Part shown: positions 50,379-63,780 of the stretch, in pieces | Layout: each line of letters starts with the position of its first letter | How positions within the stretch are numbered: position 1 is the stretch's first letter | Assembly (NCBI GenBank): GCA_028671895.1 | Contig: CM053801.1 | Coordinates: 10,949,375-11,013,374, forward strand | Source of the DNA: Oenanthe sinensis | Lineage: Eukaryota; Streptophyta; Magnoliopsida; Apiales; Apiaceae | Direction of reading: 5' to 3' | Length of the DNA: 64,000 nt | Position numbers and translations under genes: made by a program | The notes under the pieces: model-generated | What the model was told of the DNA's origin: nothing | The model's input: the letters and a program-made list of their open reading frames with translations, nothing else | Databases searched by the model: none

Positions 50379-52542
50379 AGTTACAAGCTGCACTTAAAAA
50401 AACTACAATTACCACACATTCAAATCACTCAACTAACTCTGTCAAAAAAAAATAAAAAAATCACTCAACTAACTTATAAACGCTAATCAAATAGCAGAAA
50501 CAAAATCAACACAAGTTTATTCGGTTTTAATCATAATTAATTAAAATTCAGATCTAGCAAAGTGCCAAACAGAAGATAACAGGAGTTAAATAAAAAAGAT
50601 TAAAGCTAAAACTGAGAAATCGTAAATTAAAACGTACCTCAAGTAGAAGCTCTCGGATCTAGTGTGTGTATGCGAGTATAAAGGCAAAGTGATGAATTGG
50701 GTAGATATAGATACAGTATGAGTGTGTGTGTATATATAGGGAGGGAGGTGGGGGAGCTTAGGCGGTAAAAAGGGAAGGCAGGAAGCTGCAGATACACGCG
50801 TTCCCGCTCTCTTTCCTTTCTCTCATTTTCAAGGAATATATACACACACACACACAATTTATGAGAATATCTCTCGCTTGCTGCCCCGTATCTCTCTGTC
50901 TGTCTCGGGAATTAGATTGTTCCGTAAAAACGACGCCGTCTTTGATGTTGGAAAAGGAAAGAAGATTCTTTTAGGATCGAATATGACGGTACTGTTAAAT
51001 TAATTACCGGGTACACAGCTGTCTCCCCTCCATTAATTGCGCTGTTAATTCCTGTTTTTATATTTTCTAATTGCTGTTAATCCCCTTTATTTTTTTCCTT
51101 GTTCAGTAGAATCCAATACTGTATATGTTTTGTTTAATTTTTCTTTCCCTTCTCTGTATTTATTTTCAATTTTCGTTCGGGTAATATTAATTTTCCAACC
51201 CACACGCTATATAAGCATTAACTTTATTAAAAATAAGTTAATAACTATATATTAATAAGGAAAAACTTTTACAGATTTATAATTTATTATTTTATATTCA
51301 ACATTTAAATTATAAAACCTCTAATTTTGTGTGTTACTAGGTATTTTTAAATTTTGATTATTGTTACAAATACTGTATATTCTTTTATTAATAAACTGTT
51401 TTAATATAAAACATGTCAAGTTAATCTACATGAATTGTCAATTCAAATCTAAAATAAAAATTCTAAAAATATTATGACCATTGTGGTCACAAAAAATAAA
51501 CAAGACAAAATTTTCGGTACAATCGAGTAAAATCAGAAACACCGAAAAGACAGTAAAAATTAAAGAAACAGCAGATTTACATTTACTTTGCTTTGCGTTA
51601 AAAAAAGAAAAAGAAAAAGAATGATGATAAATTGATAAAGCGATAACGATGACTGATAATTGAGGAACGGCGTGGAAGTAAAACGCTATCTAATCCATTT
51701 GATTTTGATTTGGGCCTCCCACCTGTTGAATGGACTCGATGCTCTCAAGTCTTACCCCAGTATATCGCATTGTCCTATGGATATACCTTCTTTTTTTTTT
51801 TGGCTACATTCGAATAATAATATGCTAACAGACCTACACGTTTGGTTTATGAAATTAATAATATTTTTTTAATAAAAAAAATATTAAAATTTTAATTTAT
51901 ATCACAACTACATTTAAACTACAATAATAATATTTTAAAATTATTTTTAACTGAGCAATTCACGTAAATTTATGTGATTTTCATAGATAAATTAAAAATA
52001 ATTAAAATGTTTCTAACACTGAAGTATGACAAAAACCAAACAAATTCTGCATGTAACGAAAATTACAATTCACGCCAAAAGGTATACATAAACCAAGTTA
52101 TAACGTGAAATCTGGTCGGGTCGAAATGTCGAATGAGCATTTCTTTTTAAGATATTGGGGAAGCATAAACAACCACGGATCACCTATCTTGATGTTTACG
52201 GTTTACATAATCAGGTGGCGATGTGATACGTGCAAGGTACCTTATGATGATTGTATTGTATAGTCTGATCTACTATCCATGTATATCTATATTTTTTATG
52301 ACCGTGTATATACGTTAAAGTTAAAGTTAAAATATCTATAGTCTGTTTACCGTAATTTGGAGGGTGGGGATTTCAGATTAAAAAAAAAGGCACTGATCAA
52401 CTTTTTTATCCCTCTCCGAAAACCAGATCGCCACTTAAATCAACTCATGTTTTGGTTTAGAGTTGAGACAGAGAGAAACATACTTACGTCAATTTTACTA
52501 GTTACCTTTTTAGAAGGATTTGATAATAGAATATTTATAATC

Positions 52543-52671
52543 GGTTAAGTATCAATTAAAAGAGTAAAATTAAAAGTGCACAAATATGAGAAAAAATAAG
52601 TAGAATTGGTTAAGTAACAATTAAAAAAGTAAAATTAAAAGTGCATAAATATTAGAAAAATAAGTAGGAAT
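52543..52671. repeat. Tandem duplication, 65-bp unit, two copies
   Basis: GGTTAAGTATCAATTAAAAG begins copy 1 (52543-52607). GGTTAAGTAACAATTAAAAA begins copy 2 (52608-52671). Both continue with GTAAAATTAAAAGTGCA. Confidence 0.8.
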
Positions 52672-53413
52672 AATAAACACAATTTTATGACATTTGTTTT
52701 TGACGCATTTAGATTCTCCGCTTTTGACAGTGCTGAATTTTTTTCAATAGTTCATAAAGTAATTAATAAAAATATTATGATTGTTGGTTTAGTCGAATAT
52801 ATATTCGATGGATATGATTTGCAATTTAACGAGTTCTTATGACACGACTTATTGCTCATAAATAACTTAGACTTTTATATAGAAAGTACTAATAAAAAAA
52901 ATAATATTTTCATTTTTATCCCCAATTTATTATAATATTTACGGTATATTTTCAAAGGGAATCACCGAACGGACTTAACCACTTAATTAAAAAAATAAAA
53001 ATATTTATATTTATGTTTAATTTTCAAATATATTTACATCTTCAACAATTATATTTGTTTTCGTTAAACAAATTTATAATTAATTTTAGTATTATTTTAA
53101 ATATATTTTATAAAAGAAACACAATATTGAATTAGTTAAAAAAAATATAGCTTTGAGACTATGAGTATTTTTTTTATTATACCGGATATTTAGAACAACT
53201 TACACGTATTTCGATTAATTTCAATAAGTGACTAAGTCCACATTCATCCTACTCACTTAAATTTGAATTATTATCCTAGAAAATAACCCGAGGCAGAGAT
53301 TACGAGTATTTTTAAATTATCTTATAAATTAAACTAAAAATTGTATATATTTATGAATTTATGAATAAAATTGAAGGAACCCAAAAGGGGTTACAACGTA
53401 GGGTGCAAGTAGG

Positions 53414-54376
53414 GGCGCTCATGATCCGGTTTGGTCTGAATTCATCAATTTTTCGAACCAAATCGATAATAACAGTTTTTTAAAATTCAAAATCAAATTG
53501 AATCGGTAAAATTTTAAAACCAAACTACTTAAGAACGATTTGGTTCGGTTTCGAATCACGGTTTGACTTCTAATTAATATTTTATAAATTAATTATCGTA
53601 TTTAAAAATTATGAGTAATACTTTTAAATCATAATTTCAAAAAAAATATGTTTTCATAATCTCAAATATTTTATGCTAAATAAAAAGAAACTCAATAATT
53701 TTATTTTTAACTTTTCATTTTCATATATTTTAATAAAAAACTTGCCTGAAATTCTAATATATTTAATTTCATATCGACAAGGAGTAGTCTAAATTAGATC
53801 ACCGAAACATTTATAAAATTTTGATAAAGCAGAATTTTAAAATTTTATCATAAAAATAGTTATTCTTAGATGTAAAATATTTAATTTTTAATTAATTATA
53901 TTACTTCCTCCGTCTCATATTAAAAATCTCTTTTGGAAAAATAACGTATATTAAGAAATGTTAGTTGTACAATAATTTTTCGTGTCATATTTATTATGAC
54001 TATTTTATACTAACTAAATAAAGTAAGTTTTATACTGGAAATGTCAAAAAAGAGGGTAAGTTTGAATTTTTTTTACATTTAAAGCATAAATGGATAATTA
54101 TTATGGGACAATTTTTTCCCCCAAAATAGGCTATTATTATGTGACGAAGGGGGTAATATATATTATTTATTTATTATATATAATATTTAAACGATCTGGT
54201 TCGAATTAACCGCTAAATAATTTTTACAAATCATAACCAAACAAAACCATTTAATTATATACGGTTTGAATAACCGAACCATTAATAACGATTTTTTCTA
54301 AGGCACGGTTTAAGTTGTTCTGATTGTCTCGGTCCGGTTCAAAACTACAGTTTGACAGATTGGGTGAACACCCTAT
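53414..54376. mobile_element. Possible hAT-like non-autonomous element carrying a nested Stowaway
   Basis: The left end TAGGGGCGCTCATGATCC and right end GGGTGAACACCCTA resemble hAT termini in opposite orientation. Both subterminal zones are rich in GGTTCGGTTT and AACCGAACC-type motifs. No clean 8-bp duplication is visible, so borders are tentative. Confidence 0.45.
53904..54153. mobile_element. Stowaway-type MITE, 250 bp, nested
   Basis: Starts CTTCCTCCGTCTCA and ends TGTGACGAAGGGGG, an imperfect inverted pair, with TA on each side (53902-53903 and 54154-54155). It sits inside the hAT-like block, so it inserted later. Confidence 0.7.
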
Positions 54377-54378
54377 AG

Positions 54379-54799
54379 GGTCGTTTGGTTCAACTCATTC
54401 TGAAATCAGGTATGTGTTTCGTTCATTCCAAACTCATACCTTGATATTTGGTTGAGAAAAAAGATGATTCGAAACTCATAACTCAAACCCATAAGATATG
54501 AGTTTTTGATATCTCGGGTATGAGAAATGGGTACTAGGAATCATTTTATTTTAATATTTTCATCTTTATTTAAGCAATTAAATGTAAATATTTAATATGA
54601 AATAAATCAATGATACAAAAATATATTAAAATAATAAATTAATTAATATTTTAAATTAATTATAATTAATAACTCAAAATTTATTAAATCAAATATATTT
54701 ATTTCAATAATCAACCAAACACATATATTAGAAATGATATCTCAAACTCCTGCATTCTCCGACTCAATTCGCGATTACAAACCCCCGAACCAAATGACC
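54379..54799. mobile_element. Possible Tourist/PIF-Harbinger-like MITE
   Basis: GGTCGTTTGGTTC at the left and GAACCAAATGACC at the right are an inverted repeat with one mismatch over 13 bases. A second inner pair is GATATTTGGTTGA versus TCAACCAAACACA. The interior is AT-rich with no coding. The expected 3-bp target duplication is not evident. Confidence 0.55.
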
Positions 54800-55158
54800 A
54801 AGTGCAATCTTCCAAACAAACATAGTGCACGAGAATTTACTACAGGAATATAAAAAAGGGTAAGCATTGATTTGTTTTCCGCCAGCTGGCGCGCGATAAA
54901 TATTATACAATATTTACGACAGTACAACAGACGCTTCAGAGTATCAACCCCGTCCAATTTCGCAACATAACTTGATCTCGTACATGTCTTGTTCGCTTAA
55001 AAGCTGTAATCTTGATATTTTATTAAAACATTATGTTCTTTAATTTCTATTAATTATTATTATTATTGTTTTCTTACGAAATTTGTATTTGTATTAGGGT
55101 TTCTTCGGCTCCACTTGCGAATTACAATCTAATATATATAGTTGATTAGCACTTATAA

Positions 55159-58100
55159 ATGGCCGCTGCCGGTGCCCCTGCTGCTAATTATGATTACCTC
55201 ATTAAACTGCTATTGATCGGGGATAGTGGTATGTTTTCTCAATTTTCCATTCATTTACATAGTATACTTGTGCTGTAAGAATTTATGATAGGGGCCTGAT
55301 CCCGTATGCTGTGGATCACTTTTGCAGCATACTACTCCCACACCGTTAGGATGAGTTCATTGAACGGTCAAGATTGAAAAATAAATAGAGAAGAGCCTCG
55401 GTAAATTACAGAGGTTCATGCATGAGCCTGGGTAATTTAGCGCGGCTCTCTCTTCCCCACTCTCCTAACATAAACGCTCTTCCCACTTTTGCACATTCAC
55501 GAAATTCCACGTTTTTGGCTCCTCAAGCTCTTTGTTTTCGCAGTTCTCAATCACAACCCCTTTCTCTACATGAATTTCATCTTTATTGGGCATCTGATCA
55601 CTTTAATCATTCTCATTATCTAATAATTCAGCTATTTTTCTACCCTTTCGTATACAAATATAAATCTTTGCTTTCAAGTCTGAGTCTCTGATCGGAGACC
55701 GTGGTGGCGCGACGGCGAATAGGTGGGACGACTTCTTGTTCCACATTAATTGAGGCAATGAAAAGTCCTAAAGCTACTGAGATTTTAATGGTACTGGTGA
55801 TGCCATGACTTATGACTTATGATATATGTGTATATGTTATATTTGATTCATTAGGGTTTTACTATATGGAATTAGTGCGTACGGGGGTGTGTACAGAGAG
55901 AGATTTGGGAAGTAGAGTGGTGAATTTCGTGAATGTGCAAAAAGGTAAAAGTGTATTAGAAGAGAACAGAGAAACTGATATGTATGTATGAGGGAGAGTG
56001 GGGGAGAGAGCCATGCTAAATTAACGAGGCTCGTACACGAGCCTGGTAATTTACCGAGGCCCGTCTCTATTTATTTTTTAATCTTGACCGTTCATTAACT
56101 CATCCAACGGTGTAAGATGTAAGAGCAGTATGCTGCAAAAGTGATTCACAACATACACTTGTTGTGGATCAGGCCCCTTTATGATATATATGTATGTCAC
56201 AAAGTTATGATTTTATTTTTTACCTACGTTATATATGTGTTTATAGTATATAAGTGTTTGTTTGTGGTGTAATAATTTATGAGATATGCGTATGTTACAG
56301 AGTTGTATTTTACCTACGTTATATGTGTTCATGGTATATACGTATGTCACATAGTTTCGATTTTACCTGCATTATATGTGTTTATCATACATAAGTTTTG
56401 TTTGTGGATTAAGAATTTATTAATTATTACTTGACAAAAAAAAGAATTTATTATATATACCTGTCACATAGTTATGATTTTACGCGTACTATAAACGTGT
56501 TTATTGTACATTGGAAACTTATGGAATAAACAGAGATATATAATTTATATGTGTAATGTGTTACCAAGATTTCTTTTATTTTTTGCAATCTCATTGTTAG
56601 TTCATATGTTCTGTTTTGGTAAGGTTTTATTCTATAGTCTTAAATATTCCGAATTTGAGGGCACACAACTCATTATGTTGCACTTAACGTATTTTCAAGA
56701 AATTAAAAGAAGCAATAGTTTGCTCTTTTAGTAGTTTATTAACTTATTATCAAATTATGTATAGGGAGATGGGGTCTATATTACGTGAATAATTTTAGAC
56801 GGTATTTATTGGAACAAAGAAGGTGAAGTTATATAACAAGGAGAAGTACTTAATAATGCATGTCACTTGATATTTTAATTTGTAGTAGCCTATATAATTT
56901 ATTAAGTATTGAATTCTAGACCTCTTCTAGCACCTGGGCGGACCTTGATTCTCAGTACTTAATAACGAAGCTGCAAGAAACTAGTGACTTGTGATGGTAT
57001 ATATTTTTTTTGTACACGCCTCTACTAAGTTTGGCTTACAATAAGAGACTTGTGTACTCTCATGCCTAGTTTTGAACTAGTCTTCAAATCGTCATGAAGT
57101 CAATAAAAAACCGGGACCTTCCCAAGTCACATTCAATTTGTAGGAAGTCATGGTCTTTAAATATATCCAAAACAAGACAATTATGCTTTCATGGATCAGA
57201 AATAAATTTTAGATGGGGAGAAAATGAGACGTTGCGCTTCAGGTGAATTGCCCATGTAACTGAACTGTGCTCATGCCAACACACACGCGCGCGCGCTGCC
57301 TGCCTCTGTGTGTATGTGTGTGTGTGAGAGGGGGGGGGCACCGGAGTAAATGAAACAATGACTGCCTTGCTGATTATGCGGGGACACGAGTACTCCATTA
57401 TGACTTCGAGAAATTAACAAATAAGTATCTTTCTGAGTTACATTGCTCAGGTTTTTTAGCTGTTTTTACCAAAATAATTATAAATCTACGATCATTTTTA
57501 AGCAAAAAAATTATATGATAAGTGATTAGTAATGATATAATGGTAAAAAATATCTGATACTATGTCTTGTTCTTCATACAAACATTTATGATTTACAATA
57601 TGTTAGATTTATCATACTTTGTGCATTCACTGCATTGAGATCATTGCAAAGAGAGATGATATAGCTTCCATTTTTATATATGGTGGTACAAACTGAAAAG
57701 ATAAGTTGTGTGTTTAACTTCAATAAATTGAAAACTTTTTGTTTCTCTTTCTGATGAGTCAATATATACAGGTGTGGGCAAAAGTTGCCTCCTTTTACGG
57801 TTCTCAGATGGTTCCTTCACCACTAGCTTTATAACAACCATTGGGTTGGTACATTCAGCTTTCAAGTATCATACAATCTTTCTCTTATGATTGTTTTTTG
57901 AACTCTTTACTAATAAATGTATATCTTATATAGCATTGATTTTAAGATACGAACAATTGAGCTTGATGGAAAACGAATCAAACTGCAAATCTGGGACACT
58001 GCCGGTCAAGAGCGATTTAGAACGATCACCACTGGTAAGTGTGACAAGTTGTATCATTTTTCTTTTCTATCCTAAGCAAGATATAAGGTGTTTGTTAATT

Positions 58101-58381
58101 CAATACTTCCAGTCGACATTTATATTACCTTAATATTTGGTATCGTATTGGATCATTATTATTTACAAAAGCTTTGTGCCACTTTATTATTGGCTGTAAT
58201 TGTAACTTTGGAGTTGGCTTTTGATAATGAAAAGTTTTTGATCAGCTGGTCATCCTAATCTCTTTTCTGGTCGAACATGAAGACGTAGGATTTCTGCTCT
58301 GGCATTATAATATAACTATATAAGCAACTCCAGTAGAGGCACCGCTAGGGGGTGCCAAACATTGCCAACTCAATGCAAATA

Positions 58382-58438
<57 letters not shown>

Positions 58439-59888
58439 ATCTTCATCCATGTCACATTTGGCAACTTCTAGCTCCAATAGTTAGCACCCCAAACAAGGTG
58501 CTTAAATTGTCCCCACATAAATTCAATAAATAAAAGAACTGGATATAACAAAATAGGTATGAGTTTAATATAATTTTTATACAAAAATTTGTATTTTATC
58601 CATTTTGAGGGGATGCCAAAAGTTGGCAACTTCTCCTGGCGCCCAAGAGTGTCATGCCACAGATTATGGTACCCCTATTGGAGGTGCTCTAACCCTGCTT
58701 CTTGAGCCGTGTTTTTCTAGAATCTGGATAGCTGCAGTGCTTCATTTTTCTGTTCCCTGAGTTTATACTAAAGTTGTTCCGATATTTGGCAGCTTATTAC
58801 CGAGGAGCCATGGGTATATTACTGGTGTACGATGTAACTGATGAAGCTTCCTTCAATAGTAAATCCATTCTTTATTTTATTATTCGGAAAATTTTGTCTG
58901 TGTTTCTTATAACTGGACTTCGCGGAAGTATGATCTTTTCTAATTTAATGTAGTTCCCCCCTCCAACCTTCTTTTACTCTTGTTCCGGATAACATTTTAA
59001 TTCGATTTGCTCCTATAGTTTTCTTACTATGTGTTATATGGCATCTTCACATTGTAAGATATTAGGAACTGGATTCGCAACATCGAACAGCATGCTTCCG
59101 ACAATGTTAATAAGATTCTGATTGGGAACAAGGCTGACATGGATGAAAGCCTAAGGGTCTGCTCCCTCTCTCTCCCCCTCCCTCCTCTCTCCCCCCTCCT
59201 TTTTCCAAACTTGCCATGCACTTTATTTGTACTTGACTGCATTATTACTATCTAACTGGATGTCTTTTTCTCTAGGTTGTTCCTACTTCAAAAGGCCAAG
59301 AACTTGCTGATGAATATGGGATTAAATTCTTTGAGACTGTGAGTAGACTTGCTATAGCTCACCTTGTGAATTTTTGCTAAAGAAATATTGAAATTGCAAT
59401 GCGGTTGTTACCTTTGTTTGACTTTTAACTACATGTGTGGTGATAAAATTTAAACAGAGTGCAAAGACAAACATGAACGTGGAGGAGGTTTTTATTTCTA
59501 TTGCCCAGGACATAAGGCAAAGACTTGATGAAACTGACTCAGGGGCCCAGGTACGACCAAATAATTAGTACTTCTGTGGAACCTTAAACTAAATTACATA
59601 TCTTGTGAGTATCTGTTCATCCCTTTGGGCTTGCACTGTATTTGTGAGTAGTTTCATTGTCTAAGATAATTGATTCATAAATTTATCTAGTTACGAGTAT
59701 AAATTTCATTGGTTGAAAGTAACATTCTCACTCGTCAATCGTTTTTCTTGGCCTTGTCCATATATCCTGTACATGATTGTATCTGATCATTATGTTGATT
59801 TGGATTGCTACAGCCTCAGACGGTCAGCATTAGCCAGGCAGCTGGGGCCTCTCAACCTACTCAAAAATCATCTTGCTGTGGTTCCTAA
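55159..59888 (+). CDS. RABE1: Ras-related small GTPase RABE (Rab8/Sec4-like)
   Basis: Eight exons in phase: 55159-55228, 57772-57844, 57934-58034, 58793-58858, 59059-59156, 59276-59338, 59458-59550 and 59814-59888, giving 212 aa. All guanine-nucleotide motifs are present: P-loop GDSGVGKS (21-28), switch I Thr in TTIGIDF (about 45-51), WDTAGQE (68-74), NKAD (127-130) and SAK (158-160). The end KSSCCGS carries the double cysteine for geranylgeranylation. The whole protein matches plant RABE, which directs Golgi-to-plasma-membrane traffic. Exon 2 is easy to miss because it is short and 2.5 kb from exon 1: intron 1 holds a Mutator-like element (55291-56177). Intron 3 holds a probable MITE and an (AT)25 run. 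Confidence 0.97.
55291..56177. mobile_element. Mutator-like element (TIR-MULE), non-autonomous, 887 bp
   Basis: The outer ends GGGGCCTGATCC and GGATCAGGCCCC begin very long inverted repeats, of at least about 190 and perhaps 230 bp. Shared wording includes ATCACTTTTGCAGCATACT, GAACGGTCAAGATT, CTCGGTAAATTAC and TTTGCACATTCACGAAATTC. A perfect 9-bp direct repeat TTTATGATA flanks it (55282-55290 and 56178-56186), as expected for Mutator. There is no transposase. It lies in intron 1 of the RABE gene. Confidence 0.9.
58323..58690. mobile_element. Probable MITE with an internal (AT)25 tract, RABE intron 3
   Basis: The left end AGCAACTCCAGTAGAGGCACC and the inverse of the right end AGCACCTCCAATAGGGGTACC agree at most positions. 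Inner pairs include GGGTGCCAAACATTGCCAAC versus its inverted counterpart GTTGGCAACTTCTCCTGGCG. The (AT)25 run at 58386-58435 lies inside. No clear target duplication is seen. Confidence 0.55.
58386..58435. repeat. (AT)25 microsatellite
   Basis: An uninterrupted AT run of about 50 bases inside the intron-3 MITE candidate. The length is likely polymorphic. Confidence 0.9.
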
Positions 59889-59931
59889 AGGAAACCAATA
59901 TCTAGCATTCTAGTTGTCCGTATCGATCGTT

Positions 59932-60045
59932 GTTTTCTTTCTCGTGTACTAATGGGACATTGGTTCATATTTTGGTAAATCGATTAGGGTTTTCTTTCTC
60001 GTGTACTAATGGGACATTGGTTCATATTTTGGTAAATCGATTAGG
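59932..60045. repeat. Perfect tandem duplication of 57 bp in the RABE 3' UTR
   Basis: Copies at 59932-59988 and 59989-60045 both run from GTTTTCTTTCTCGTGTACTA to GGTAAATCGATTAGG without a visible difference. It begins 43 bases after the stop codon. Confidence 0.93.
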
Positions 60046-60049
60046 TGCA

Positions 60050-63000
60050 GGTTTTTCAATATTTAGTTTATGACATTTCTTACAATTTTTGAACTTGTAA
60101 ATTTAGGATAATGCTCTCTGAAAAGTAGCCTTCTTTTGACTGCCAAACCTAATTGGATGAGGTGGCTTTCTTTTGACTGTTAATGTACGAAGAGTTCTTG
60201 ACTCTAACTTTGCTCCGACTAGTTCATGCTCAAAGCATGTAGAGTCACCTTGTTCTTAGATCAGGAGATCTTATAAAATCTAGTAAGGTTGATCTCAACT
60301 CACTTTGTAACCATGTTTTTGGAGCAGTTTAATTTATATTTTTTTTAATTTTAAATTAAGTAACAACTTACAGTTCTAAGCCTGTGGTGTCCCTCCATTT
60401 GTTTATTTTTATTCATCCTTTTTTTTACTTTGTTCATTTTAATATTTTTCAAAAAAAAAAAGCACTGAGTTTCGGATATGATGTATATATATTATATGTA
60501 ACTAGTATAGTTTCCAGGCAGATGCACGGTAAATATTCTATATATTCAAAATATTCAATTGAATGAGTTAGGTTTTATAGTTAAAATATGTCTTAAATAA
60601 AATTTTAATTAATTCAATAAAATAAGATAAAAATAGGTTGATATCATTAAATATATTATTATTTTAGCTAATCATTTACCTAATTTGTTTGGAAATATTT
60701 TTACTTATACTATATAATATAGTGTAAATAATGCATAAAAAACCAACACAAATAAAATTTTAATTATTTTAAGACGTCTTGATTTATTTATTTTGAATAT
60801 ATTGCTTACACTATATAATATAGCGCAAGTAATGAAATTAAAAAAATGATTCAAATAAAAGTAGGACAATTTAAAACTATCTACTGTGATTTTTATTTTG
60901 ACATATTACTTACACTATATTATATAACATATATTTTTTAGTAAAAGAAAATTAACAACTTTAAAACTATCTGTTGTGTTATAATTTAAAATTTTATTAT
61001 TTTATGATGTTAGAGCGATTATATACTTATATAAGATATTTTTTTAATTATATTATTTTTTAATTTATTGAAATTAACAAACTTTTATATTAAATCAAGT
61101 TGGGATCTTAGAAAGTTATTATTTAAAATTGTTATTAATTTATCGAATATTAATTAATAGAAGTATGTGTTTAAATTGAAATAAAAACATAACATGTGTT
61201 CGTTGTGTTCAAATTGTATTATATTTTTTAATGTATGCAAATTGTATTATATATTAGTTGTAAGTATAAAATTTATTCATATAATAATTTATTTAAGATT
61301 TTTCAATACCGTATAATTTTAATATGTAAAATAAAATAACAGTTTAGAAATTTTATTGAATATATTATTTGATTATAAAATTATTAAATAAATTTATAAT
61401 TATTTTTATAAATACAATAATAAGAAGAAATATAAGAAAGCTCGTCAGGTGTAAGAGAGAGAATTAGTGGAAAGACAAAAAAATAATAAATAATGAGAGA
61501 GAATGAAAGAAAAAGAGAATAAATTAGTGTAAGACACATGAGCATTAATTTGAAATGACAAATTGACAAGTGTCATATTTAATAATACAGTGATATGTGT
61601 CAGGTTTGTCCTTTGTTTTAGTACAGAGAAAGATATTTGTTTTTAAACAAGAATTTGGAGTTGTGTTTTTATTTAAATAATAAATTATTAAAGGCATTAT
61701 ATATTACTTGTCTTTTTTCTACTAGATTTAAGATACATTAGAAAAGTTTAATAAACAAGAAGATATAAAGTAGTAGCATTTTTTTTTTTGATGGCGTAGC
61801 AAAAATGATAGAATGATACCACTGATATAGTACTTGGGGGATTGGATGGTACACGTATAAAATTCTCAATTAATTATAGATATTATTTGACAAAAAACTA
61901 AATTGTTTATATCGGGAATAATAAAATTAACTGAAGCGCCAAAGAAATAAATGTTTGCAACGATGGATTTCCACTCACCAGCACAAGGAAACTATGGTGG
62001 CGGGAGAAAGTGAAGTTAATGAAAAGGCATTTCCTTTTGATGTCTTTGACCGCAAATGAAGATAAGAAAGTATGGATTACTCACTCATCTATTTTGGCTT
62101 GAAAATAAAAACGCAAAAAAAATAAAAAATTATCACATAATTTTTTTTATGTAAAATAACCTTTTTTCTCCATATTTTAAATCAATAATTCGCAGTTCAC
62201 TAGTATTAAATAGATTATAAATTTCAGTCATAACTCGCAGTTCACTAGTATTAAATATTTCAGTCATAGCTCTCTTTTTGTTTAGTTGCAGCGAAGTAGG
62301 AAAAAAAACACCACAAAAACAAAGGCTCACTTCTGATTAGTCAATGCTCAATAACCATTCCAGTGTCCTGCGCCAATGAATCCAGTCTCTTTAATGTTTA
62401 AAGTTTAAACACAAAAGTTGCATATGTACACGCTCACACAATTACGCAACCATATATATGTTGCACTATTGCATGCAAACAAAATTGATTTCAATACCAT
62501 GCCACATACTTTTAGTTTTATCTTAAACAAACTTTCTAATTCCATTCGTGATTTATTGGAAACAAAACGTAACAAGATTGTATTTAGTCACTAAAGCTAT
62601 AAGCTTTTTACAATATGGTCACCATAGCCTCGCAGATCAACAATTTGAATACCTCTACCAGATAAGATGGACCTCAATGGAAGAAAACTGAAGAGCAAAA
62701 CCAATCTGCATGTTAACAGTCGCTGTTCTACCCCTTGTAATGAGAAATGATCGAAACTCAATCCCAACGAAACCATATTACCATGTATATCTCACTCGGA
62801 AGCACATTCTAAACAGGACAACATTTACGGGAATCTTAACACTATTTCAAGGAGTAGAGGGAATGATTCCGTGAAAATTATGGGTTGGTATAAGTATTTT
62901 GTATTTATATACTTGTTTATGGATTTAGATTTTTAAATGTTTGCCAACTGAATTACAAACATCATTTGTGGATAGAAATGCGCACAAGAAACGGATTACA

Positions 63001-63775
63001 AGGGGGCAGTCATCAGATTCCAAAAGGCATAAAGAAAGAGTTTACACTTTGGAAGTGGAGTGTTTGGTGCATTGCCGATGCATAATTGCATAAAGCATAA
63101 TAATAGAACAAAATATTAATAATGGGATTCAAATGCCTTTAGACTTTTGTGTAGGAATCAAGTAACAAACTCATATCAGGGGATGCGTCCATATTTTTAA
63201 TGCCACTGGCTAAACTAATCCCTGCATTCCCTTCGAGGCTTCGTATATATAATTTCTGTTCCGAAAAAGGTTGCTGACATTAGTGATGCAACATAATGTC
63301 CTGTAAAACACCACTAAAATTAGAATCGTAGAAAATTCATCATTATCATTCTCAATCCATGTAATACATGGTGGCAAACCGTACTTGATATTGTAACTGT
63401 AAACTTCTTCCTTTTATATGAACTCGTATCAGAAACCTTTATCAACCTCGCCTGTCCTTCAAAAGAAAAACTGAAATTTGACAAGACAATGAAATAGAAG
63501 ATGTAAAAGCAAGTCCACCAAACAAGTGAACCTTAATTACAAGCTAAATGAAATATTAAAGTTTTTTGGTCTATAGTGAAGCCATTATCAGGATATCGTT
63601 CCTGAAAGTACTCTATGATTCCTCAATAATTAGCATTTGAACCCCCTCCCCCTGAATTACCCGAGATTAAAAAGTAAAGCATTCAAAAATTAAAGACACT
63701 CGAGTAAGTTTTACATCCACTATAAAATGTGGCTAGCACTGAAGTAAATTAGTAAGTAGCTATTGCTTGAACAAC
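60050..63775. other. AT-rich intergenic DNA
   Basis: About 3.7 kb without a recognisable exon. It contains a partial tandem repeat at 62191-62271 (CGCAGTTCACTAGTATTAAA twice, the second copy lacking 9 bases). The last ~1 kb is less AT-rich and may include promoter or leader of the WAT1-like gene. Confidence 0.45.
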
Positions 63776-63780
63776 AAAAG

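Larger units (their letters stand above)
50850..55158. other. AT-rich intergenic DNA between PPase and RABE
   Basis: No exon was recognised in about 4.3 kb. It contains a 65-bp tandem repeat (52543-52671), a hAT-like block with a nested Stowaway (about 53414-54376) and a possible Tourist-like MITE (54379-54799). The leader of RABE lies just before 55159. Confidence 0.5.

Noticed and set aside
55422..55691. 89-codon frame in the Mutator-like element
   Set aside because: Lies mostly in the TIR, resembles no transposase or captured gene, and its inverted copy is not open.
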